DNA of 63,166 bases from a virus: positions 1 to 63,166 of the IMG/VR virus record IMGVR_UViG_3300025011_000042. One strand, given 5' to 3'. Shown here piece by piece: positions 57,995 to 63,166 of the stretch; position 1 is the stretch's first letter, and each line of letters starts with the position of its first letter. The notes under the pieces were generated by a model, which did no database searches, was not told the origin of the DNA, and saw only the letters and a list, made by a program, of their open reading frames with translations. Both the position numbers and the translations under genes were made by a program.

Positions 57995-58481
57995 GCTGCT
58001 TGCTCCTTTCGTACGCAAGCTCTGTGGCGCACTCTTCACAGTGATTCGCGGCATCGCGTGGTAAATCGCAACCGCATCGTTTACACTGCTTAACTTCATC
58101 GCCACTTTCCTGCGCAAGTTTTAATGTACACTTATCACAGTACTCTAAACCATCAAGCGGTATGTCGCAACCGCATCGTTTACACCGTGTAACTTCATCG
58201 CCACTTGCATCAACGCAAATATTAACTTTAGCAGCAACTACAAACTCACGGTCGCCGATGTAACTTGCGTCAAACAGCGTGTATCCTTCTGCCACTTTAC
58301 AACCATTGGCTTTGTCAACTGCAATCTTGTGTATGGCATCACCACTTATTGTCAGCGCTAAGTCTTCACTCCAGTTTTTCCTTAAACTGAACAGTGCGTC
58401 AAACTCAAAAGACTTCTTCAGCAGCTGTTCGTACCTCTCGACAGGTATAGTAACGAAGCCATTCTTGTAGTTATCATGCAT
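57987..58481 (-). CDS. Tandem zinc-ribbon protein
   Basis: This 164-aa protein has an alpha-beta N-terminus (VERYEQLLKKSFEFDALFSL; REFVVAAKVNI) and two duplicated zinc ribbons: CKRCGCDIPLDGLEYCDKC and CKRCGCDLPRDAANHCEEC, each introduced by SGDEV. DNA-level similarity of the repeats (ATCGCAACCGCATCG at both) points to a recent duplication. Confidence 0.65.
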   Translation of the reverse strand: MHDNYKNGFVTIPVERYEQLLKKSFEFDALFSLRKNWSEDLALTISGDAIHKIAVDKANGCKVAEGYTLFDASYIGDREFVVAAKVNICVDASGDEVTRCKRCGCDIPLDGLEYCDKCTLKLAQESGDEVKQCKRCGCDLPRDAANHCEECATELAYERSKQHE

Positions 58482-58510
58482 TGTAATATCCTCCTCGTAT
58501 TTTTGATGTT

Positions 58511-58546
58511 GTGTATCGCCTGCGACAATTTTAGCACAGGCGACAC
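58511..58546 (-). terminator. Terminator inside the minus-strand cassette
   Basis: TCGCCTG (58516-58522) and CAGGCGA (58537-58543) form a stem extended by GTGT/ACAC. It follows the stop of the 58598 gene on the minus strand and precedes the next gene, with an A/T-rich loop. Confidence 0.55.
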
Positions 58547-58597
58547 TGCCAAATTAAGTGCGGTTCGCGTATATATGTGCCGTATATACGTCACGTA

Positions 58598-59365
58598 TTA
58601 ATCCGCCATAATAATCTCCTTGATTTGTTCAAGCAACTGCTTGCTGTCTTGTGACTTAAGTCCTTCAATGTTGATACCAAGGAATAAGTCAGCGATTAAC
58701 TCTCGCGTAGTGTCTACTTCAACTTCTACAATTGTAGTTGCTGCACCAACCCTTATTGCCTTAAGTTGCGCTTCAGCTTTAAGAAGTGATACCCAACGTT
58801 CATCAGTTTCACTGAAGTCAGCTTTTCCCTTCATTATAGACTTCTTGCTCTGAACGTTCCGCAATTCTTTACGCAAGCGGTCTTGATCATCCTGTAGTTC
58901 CTGCAGCAATTCTTCGCTGAACTCAATCGTACCTGTTGCGCGGTTAGCTCCTGAGGCAAGTTTTGATTTGCCAAGCGCTAATCGAACTAAGTTCTCAGCA
59001 ACGGCTCCAACCATCATATTCGCGTAGTTGTCCATAGTCATAACTTTCGATTTGCTGCGGCTACGTTTCGACTGCTGCGACTTGAGCATTCCTTCAAGCG
59101 TCGCTTCGTCAAGCGCTTTAAGAAACGATACGTCCTCAGTAGCTATTGGGTACATCAGTCCAACGAGTTCGTCCATTGCGTTGTGATCAGTTTTAGACTT
59201 CGCAATCAAATCTTTGTGGTCAGCAAAGTTAGCGTCCAACGACTTCAGTACTACGTTGGTAATCTCTGTCGACAGGTTTGTAAGCTGTGCAGTGCCCGCC
59301 AGTCCGCGAGAGTTAGTTACTTGCTGCGCGACGTTGTTGCTTTCGAACAATTGATTAATATCCAT
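58598..59365 (-). CDS. Unknown coiled-coil protein
   Basis: This 255-aa protein has strong coiled coils (EELLQELQDDQDRLRKELRNVQ), the phosphate-rich-looking SQQSKRSRSKSKVM, and no recognised domain. ATG 59365 follows AAAGGAG. The frame remains open upstream to 59722, but that part lies in repeats and lacks a binding site. It may be a structural or DNA-condensing protein. Confidence 0.6.
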   Translation of the reverse strand: MDINQLFESNNVAQQVTNSRGLAGTAQLTNLSTEITNVVLKSLDANFADHKDLIAKSKTDHNAMDELVGLMYPIATEDVSFLKALDEATLEGMLKSQQSKRSRSKSKVMTMDNYANMMVGAVAENLVRLALGKSKLASGANRATGTIEFSEELLQELQDDQDRLRKELRNVQSKKSIMKGKADFSETDERWVSLLKAEAQLKAIRVGAATTIVEVEVDTTRELIADLFLGINIEGLKSQDSKQLLEQIKEIIMAD

Positions 59366-59455
59366 AAGTTTCTCCTTTGTACCGCCATCCATGCGGTTGC
59401 TACTTTGTGCCGTAGCCAGCAATTTATGTAGGCTTATTTCACCATCTCTAATTAT

Positions 59456-59461
59456 ATTATA
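59456..59461 (-). promoter_or_regulatory. Promoter -10 of the minus-strand cassette
   Basis: On the minus strand the sequence is GTTATAATATAATTA, matching the early-type TATAATATWA motif. It is about 90 bases before the start at 59365. Confidence 0.5.
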
Positions 59462-59732
59462 ACGCATCCTGTAGTGTATGTATTCAGTTTTCAGAGAAAC
59501 GATGCAGTGCTGCAATAATTTTTCGCTGCTGTGAAGCACTACACAGTTTGGCCTGGCTGAGGCTGCAGCGGTGGTATGAGGCATTGGCAGACTGAAGCGG
59601 CGCGGTGACGCTCGCCACCTGCCTGCTGCTAGGCTTTTAACGGACTCAGCACACAAATACCGCGCTGTATTTTTATAGCCGCAGCGTTGCATTATCAATA
59701 CGAGACTGCGTAGCTGCGACACAGTGCAACCT

Positions 59733-59905
59733 GACTGCGGCTGTGCAGTTGCAGCATAGCACAGATCGACTGTGGCTGTGCAGTTGCAGCGCCACTCGAA
59801 CTGACTGTGGCTGCGCGAATCACCTGGCCGCGGTTGCTTGCGCTGAATGAAGTTCCAAAGTCTTGTAGATCTCAGCCCGGTGGTGCTGGTTCTGATCTTT
59901 GCGGC
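59733..59905. repeat. GACTGTGGCTGT repeat element, right copy
   Basis: GACTGCGGCTGT, GACTGTGGCTGT and GACTGTGGCTGC are followed by GCCGCGGTTGCTTGCGCTG, then TCTTGTAGATC and AGCCCGGTG, in the same order as at 57628-57735. The two copies flank the minus-strand cassette in direct orientation. Confidence 0.7.
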
Positions 59906-59952
59906 CTTAAAAATTTTTCTTAAAAACTTAACACAGCCGCGTTGAAGTATGG

Positions 59953-59958
59953 TATAAT
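59953..59958 (+). promoter_or_regulatory. Promoter -10
   Basis: GGTATAATATAAAC is the TATAATATWA early-type motif, 45 bases before the next gene. The -35 region is unclear. Confidence 0.5.
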
Positions 59959-59997
59959 ATAAACAGTGGGGAAAATTTAACTAAGGCGGTGCGTGTA

Positions 59998-60213
59998 TTG
60001 AAAGCTCTTATACACCGTGTAAACAGTGAGGTTAGAGAAATAAGCGGCGACAGTGCTTCTATTGAAATGCGTGGCAACGAAATGTGGTTAGTAGTTCACA
60101 GGTCTAATATGTACAAAAGTTGGACCACAGCTAGTGTACAGTTGAATGAGCCGTGTGAAGCAGGCTGGGAACTACAACGTGTTGAGTTTGTTAGTGATAG
60201 TTTGCGTAATTAA
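59998..60213 (+). CDS. Unknown small protein
   Basis: This 71-aa protein starts at a TTG, eight bases after AAGGCGG. Alpha-beta sequence with AGWELQRVEFV. Function unknown. Confidence 0.55.
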   Translation: MKALIHRVNSEVREISGDSASIEMRGNEMWLVVHRSNMYKSWTTASVQLNEPCEAGWELQRVEFVSDSLRN

Positions 60214-60235
60214 TCAACAGGAGGTAACTACAAGT

Positions 60236-60325
60236 ATGTCAAATACAACTATACGCGTAGTACTAATTATTACATCGCTGTTAGCCATGTGGGGATTGAT
60301 AAGTTACTTTCATGGAGGTGCGTGA
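60236..60325 (+). CDS. Tiny membrane peptide
   Basis: This 29-aa protein is behind AGGAGG. One membrane helix (VVLIITSLLAMWGLISYF). It ends TGA in overlap with the next ATG. Confidence 0.55.
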   Translation: MSNTTIRVVLIITSLLAMWGLISYFHGGA

Positions 60326-60489
60326 TGTTTAAAGATTGGGTACATCATACGATTGCAACTAGCTTAATTGCAGTTATTGGAGTAGCCGTTAGTTATGTAT
60401 CTCCGATACAAATTAACGGCACAGCGGCCATGTTTGTTGCGTTATACGCGTTGAGTGTTGCTATCAGCAACTCAACTACTAAGGTTTGA
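60325..60489 (+). CDS. Small two-helix membrane protein
   Basis: This 54-aa protein starts in the TGATG overlap. Two hydrophobic segments (ATSLIAVIGVAVSYV and AAMFVALYALSVAI) resemble a small holin, but it is far from the lysis cassette. Function unknown. Confidence 0.5.
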   Translation: MFKDWVHHTIATSLIAVIGVAVSYVSPIQINGTAAMFVALYALSVAISNSTTKV

Positions 60490-60534
60490 TTGTGGCGTTG
60501 TGCTACACTAAAATAAATTAGGAGGCTGAAAGTT

Positions 60535-60948
60535 ATGTATAACATTACTAAATGCGAGGAAGTATTCTTCACTGGTTTAACTGAGCAGCAACAACGTATT
60601 TACGCATTGTCTGATACTCAATTGCGTAAGTTACATGCGATTGATGACTACTGCGTTAATGAATTCATCAATGCAGCGTTACTGCTTAATGCTTTGCATG
60701 CTGCGCATGAAACTTACAACATAATGACTGAAAAGTACTGTTTGCGGACTGAGAATGAAGATGTAGATAACTTGCTTGGTGAAGCGTTCAATTGTTCAAT
60801 TACAATTGGAACGCAATCAGCTGTTATACCGTTATGTTACATGGACAGTTGCGATGCACTATACGTTTACTTAGCACATGTAAAAATGAATGGCTTTAAC
60901 ATTATGGTTGATAGTGTAAAGATCGATGATCTTATTGGTTGTTTGTAG
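60535..60948 (+). CDS. Unknown helical protein
   Basis: This 137-aa protein is behind AGGAGG. Mostly helical (INAALLLNALHAAHETYNIM). The C-terminal half aligns loosely with the protein at 61281 (FNCSITIGTQSAVIPL versus DKLTITINGQQLELPL), suggesting distant paralogues. Confidence 0.55.
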   Translation: MYNITKCEEVFFTGLTEQQQRIYALSDTQLRKLHAIDDYCVNEFINAALLLNALHAAHETYNIMTEKYCLRTENEDVDNLLGEAFNCSITIGTQSAVIPLCYMDSCDALYVYLAHVKMNGFNIMVDSVKIDDLIGCL

Positions 60949-60954
60949 CAACGT

Positions 60955-60980
60955 AAAATGCTTGCATTAGCAAGCATTTT
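60955..60980 (+). terminator. Intrinsic terminator
   Basis: AAAATGCTTGC (60955-60965) pairs perfectly with GCAAGCATTTT (60970-60980), giving a T-rich end. It directly follows the stop of the preceding gene. Confidence 0.85.
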
Positions 60981-61212
60981 ATTTTAGCGTTCAATGCAGT
61001 GACACATCGCGCCTTGTACAGTATACTGCTTTTATGCGGCGCAATTGCTTCATATGTCAACAATAACTACAAATTGGTGTAGTTACTGCATTATTCAAGC
61101 TGACTGTGGCTGTGATGTGGTTATAATATTGTTCAAGCTGACTGTGGCTGTATAAATATTGCGGCTATAACATTTATTTTCAAAAACTGACATAAACTGC
61201 GCTAAAATGTAG

Positions 61213-61218
61213 TATAAT
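61213..61218 (+). promoter_or_regulatory. Promoter -10
   Basis: AGTATAATATAATT is an early-type motif upstream of the 61281 gene. A small hairpin (TGCAGC/GCTGCA around 61250-61265) lies in the leader. Confidence 0.5.
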
Positions 61219-61280
61219 ATAATTAAGCTGCAAAAGGCTAAAATATATTGCAGCTAAAGCTGCAGAAAGAAGGTTATAGC

Positions 61281-61547
61281 ATGAACAAAACTTTAGAGCA
61301 AGTAGAAACTATCGACGTCGACACAAACGTATTATTGTTAGAAGCCGCAAGCAATATTACAGCGTTAATTAATAACGCATGCGACTATCATCATACGTAT
61401 GACATACGCGACGACAAGCTTACTATAACTATTAACGGTCAACAGCTTGAACTGCCACTGTATTCAGCCGACGTGCTTAATATGCTGGCTGCGTTCATCG
61501 ACGAAGTAAAAGACTTTGCAACGTCAGAACTAAACTATGGTAAATAA
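61281..61547 (+). CDS. Unknown small protein
   Basis: This 88-aa acidic protein starts at ATG 61281 behind AGAAGG. Contains NVLLLEAASNITALINNACDY and VLNMLAAFIDEVKDF. It may be a distant paralogue of the protein at 60535. A terminator follows. Confidence 0.55.
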   Translation: MNKTLEQVETIDVDTNVLLLEAASNITALINNACDYHHTYDIRDDKLTITINGQQLELPLYSADVLNMLAAFIDEVKDFATSELNYGK

Positions 61548-61554
61548 CTACCGC

Positions 61555-61575
61555 ATAGCGGCCATTGGCCGCTAT
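61555..61575 (+). terminator. Intrinsic terminator
   Basis: ATAGCGGCC (61555-61563) pairs with GGCCGCTAT (61567-61575), followed by TTATTTTT. Confidence 0.85.
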
Positions 61576-61690
61576 TTATTTTTGCTTTTATGCGGCGCCG
61601 GATAGCACTACAGCTTTTATGCAGCACAGCGCTACCGGGCCGAAGCAGTGCTTTTATGCAGCACAACACAGATTGGCTGTGGCTGTAATT

Positions 61691-61779
61691 ATTCAGAAGA
61701 TTCAGAATACTCAGAATATTCAGAAGATTCAGAAGATTCAGAATATTCAGAAGATTCAGAAGATTCAGAATATTCAGAC
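61691..61779. repeat. ATTCAGAAG 9-bp tandem array, first
   Basis: About ten copies of a 9-bp unit (ATTCAGAAG, ATTCAGAAT, ACTCAGAAT variants). Followed by CTATTTGCAGCTAGC as in the second array. Confidence 0.85.
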
Positions 61780-61821
61780 TATTTGCAGCTAGCGTTTTGC
61801 ACCAGCTGACTGTGGCTGTAA

Positions 61822-61976
61822 TCATTCAGAAGATTCAGAAGACTCATAATATTCAGAAGATTCAGAAGATTCAGAAGATTCAGAAGATTCAGAAGATTCA
61901 GAAGATTCAGAAGATTCAGAAGATTCAGAAGATTCAGAAGATTCAGAAGATTCAGAAGATTCAGAATATTCAGACT
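61822..61976. repeat. ATTCAGAAG 9-bp tandem array, second
   Basis: About 17 copies of the same unit, including a run of about 13 uninterrupted ATTCAGAAG. The flanks repeat those of the first array. Confidence 0.9.
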
Positions 61977-62056
61977 ATTTGCAGCTAGCATTTTGCACCA
62001 GCTGACTGTGACTGCAATAATTAAGAATATTATGAATATTCTGAATATTTAAAATA

Positions 62057-62089
62057 AAATAAGACTTGACATTATGTCAAGTCTTATTT
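62057..62089 (-). terminator. Terminator of the minus-strand coiled-coil gene
   Basis: AAATAAGACTTGACA (62057-62071) and TGTCAAGTCTTATTT (62075-62089) form a perfect 15-bp stem with loop TTA. T-runs on both strands make it usable in both directions. Confidence 0.85.
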
Positions 62090-62094
62090 ATATT

Positions 62095-62610
62095 TTATAA
62101 TAATTTTTGCAACAGAGCTAAAATTCTGTTTTTATCGACTTCGACGTTTTCTTCTAAAACGTCTATTATCGTCTGAATTTCAGTTTTTCGAACGTTTAAA
62201 TCGTCGACTGGAGCTACGGTTAATTTATGTTCAAGCAGCATCTGTTCGATTTCGCAAGCTTTTCGATATTCGTCGTTATTTCCGGCTTCGTCATTTAGCC
62301 ATTTCGTCAGCGTTTTTTTGCTCTGAATCGATCTAATGGCTTTAACAGTTTCGTCGTAATCTAATTTTTTAATATCGGCTAAAGTATACATCGTAACCGG
62401 TTTTTCTTTTGGCTCGAGCAAGTTTTTAGCTTCTTTTAAAATCTGTTCTTGCTGCAAAACTTCCGTCATTTCGTCTTGATATGACTTTTTGCCCTTTTGC
62501 TTTTTAAGTCTGCATTTTACAGACTGAATTCTTTTAATTTCTTTTTGCAACAATTCGACATCATTGCAGAATTTTACGCAGACTTCTTGAACTTTTTCGA
62601 GATTGATCAT
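62095..62610 (-). CDS. Unknown coiled-coil protein
   Basis: This 171-aa highly helical, Lys/Glu-rich protein (VELLQKEIKRIQSVKCRLKKQKGKK; TEVLQQEQILKEAKNLLEP) is behind GGAGG. It lies between inverted tandem arrays. Its base usage (TTCG-rich, AT-rich third positions) looks different from neighbouring genes, suggesting separate acquisition. Function unknown. Confidence 0.6.
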   Translation of the reverse strand: MINLEKVQEVCVKFCNDVELLQKEIKRIQSVKCRLKKQKGKKSYQDEMTEVLQQEQILKEAKNLLEPKEKPVTMYTLADIKKLDYDETVKAIRSIQSKKTLTKWLNDEAGNNDEYRKACEIEQMLLEHKLTVAPVDDLNVRKTEIQTIIDVLEENVEVDKNRILALLQKLL

Positions 62611-62849
62611 TTTAAAATTCCTCCGATTTTTAATAGATTTTTGTACATTATTCAGTTATCAAAGACCGTATAAATTAATGGCAAATAATAGTAGTTTAAA
62701 TAAAGTTTGAGCTATTTGACGCAGTTAATTTATAATTTATTTATTTATTAAATATATTATATAACGTTTTGATTAAAAAGTAAATAGCTTTTTGAATAGC
62801 CGCAATATTAAAATTATTCTGAATAGTCTGAATATTCTTAATAGCTTAA

Positions 62850-62970
62850 ATATTCTGAGTATTCTGAGTATTCTGAGTATTCTGAGTATTCTGAGTATTC
62901 TGAGTATTCTGAGTATTCTGAGTATTCTGAGTATTCTGAGTATTCTGAATATTCAGAATATTCTTACAGG
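62850..62970. repeat. TATTCTGAG 9-bp tandem array (inverted relative to the others)
   Basis: About eleven TATTCTGAG units, the reverse-complement family of the arrays at 61.7-62.0 kb. It ends in the perfect 20-bp palindrome at 62941-62960. Confidence 0.85.
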
Positions 62971-63052
62971 TCCAAAAATTGTCCGAATATTCTGAATATT
63001 CTGGCTACGCCTGGCGCGGTGTCGCAGAAGTAAAGCAACATTGAGATAAGCA

Positions 63053-63166
63053 CAAGCAGCGTCCAAGCATCATGGCGTCCAAGCATCATGGCGTCCAGAT
63101 AAATCCAAATATTGTAGATCCTAAATAAGGCAATATTGTAGTTACGTATATACAAAAATAAAGCCA
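63053..63166. repeat. Terminal direct repeat (right copy)
   Basis: Identical to 1-130 but with two 16-bp units (63059-63090) instead of three. Shows circular closure or redundant ends. Confidence 0.9.

Larger units (their letters stand above)
59366..59997. other. Non-coding repeat-bearing block
   Basis: 632 bases with a minus-strand promoter, three copies of the GACTGTGGCTGT repeat (59733, 59768, 59803), the right copy of the ~100-bp element and a plus-strand promoter. No gene is supported. Confidence 0.6.
60949..61280. other. Non-coding repeat-bearing block
   Basis: 332 bases with the terminator, TGCTTTTATGCGGCGC (61027), GACTGTGGCTGT at 61102 and 61140, a TATAAT at 61122, and a promoter at 61213. 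No gene is supported. Confidence 0.6.
61548..62094. other. Non-coding tandem-repeat block
   Basis: 547 bases built from two units, each a GACTGTGGCTGT-type repeat, an ATTCAGAAG tandem array and the block ATTTGCAGCTAGC...TTTTGCACCAGCT, preceded by three TGCTTTTATGC copies. Frames through the arrays read as short periodic peptides and have no binding sites. Confidence 0.7.
62611..63166. other. Non-coding block at the end of the window
   Basis: 556 bases upstream of the minus-strand gene with an AT-rich part (62700-62780), the TATTCTGAG array and the right copy of the terminal repeat. It joins the leader of the terminase genes across the circle. No gene is supported. Confidence 0.65.

Noticed and set aside
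59366-59722. Upstream extension of the 58598 minus-strand gene
   Set aside because: A good AAAGGAG site marks ATG 59365, and the extension crosses non-coding repeats and a promoter.
61691-61976. CRISPR array
   Set aside because: Units are 9 bp with no unique spacers; a simple tandem repeat.
61565-61988. Periodic IQK- or LLN-type frames across tandem arrays
   Set aside because: Any frame through a 9-bp repeat stays open; no starts with binding sites.

Overview
This window reads as one complete, circularly closing genome of a tailed bacteriophage with siphovirus-type (long, non-contractile) tail genes, probably infecting a Gram-positive-type (Bacillota) host. The evidence is a full packaging, capsid, tail and lysis set in canonical order, a tape-measure gene without contractile-sheath genes, strong AGGAGG-type ribosome binding sites, and a B12-dependent ribonucleotide reductase. 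The first 130 bases recur as the last 114 bases and differ only by one copy of a 16-bp tandem repeat, so the ends overlap. I recognise no tRNA, rRNA, CRISPR array, insertion sequence or reverse transcriptase.

Layout. 0.3-10.3 kb: terminase small subunit, HNH nuclease, terminase large subunit, portal, XkdF-type protease, scaffold, decoration protein, major capsid protein, connectors and major tail protein. 10.3-19.3 kb: tail assembly chaperone pair with a CCCTTTG -1 slippery site, tape measure, distal tail proteins and modular surface-binding proteins (carbohydrate-binding fold, InlB-like repeats, GLUG-like repeats). 19.3-23.7 kb: BhlA-type and second holin, further surface proteins with a LamG-like fold, a XerC-like tyrosine recombinase and an amidase endolysin. 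23.75-24.36 kb: AT-rich non-coding control region with inverted repeats, 19-bp-phased operator-like repeats and a promoter. 24.4-46.0 kb: replication and nucleotide metabolism (SNF2-like helicase, VRR-NUC, sigma-like factor, ATP-dependent ligase, RNase H, primase-MCM-like helicase, YqaJ exonuclease, ThyX, dNMP kinase, dCMP deaminase, class II RNR, Pol I-type polymerase, dimeric dUTPase, PC4-like protein, YhaM-like OB-HD protein). 46.0-55.4 kb: a dense run of small, mostly unknown, often zinc-binding genes plus a GHKL ATPase. 55.4-59.4 kb: minus-strand genes around an iteron-like, AAT-repeat-rich non-coding block. 59.4-63.2 kb: small genes among interspersed and tandem repeats, leading back to the packaging region.

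The most notable observations are: (1) two small genes, each carrying one in-frame TGA exactly where a conserved residue is expected (Cys in a DUF4326 protein, with a SECIS-like hairpin just downstream; Trp in a WDP..K.W protein), although TGA is a normal stop elsewhere; (2) a perfect 16-bp inverted repeat that would lock the start codon of the phage sigma-like gene into RNA secondary structure; (3) a multi-stem leader RNA at 48.4-48.5 kb covering a ribosome binding site; (4) an 8-mer ATCTACAA/TTGTAGAT scattered on both strands far above expectation; (5) a family of GACTGTGGCTGT-centred repeats that brackets the minus-strand cassette; and (6) 16-bp repeats next to the terminase gene with a 13-bp echo inside that gene, candidate packaging signals.

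Inferred life style: late genes and one minus-strand gene share the motif TAACGTATAATA, plausibly read by the phage sigma-like factor, while early-type promoters share TATAATATWA. The phage carries a near-complete dTMP and dNTP supply pathway and its own replisome. A tyrosine recombinase is present but no clear repressor, so lysogeny is possible but unproven.
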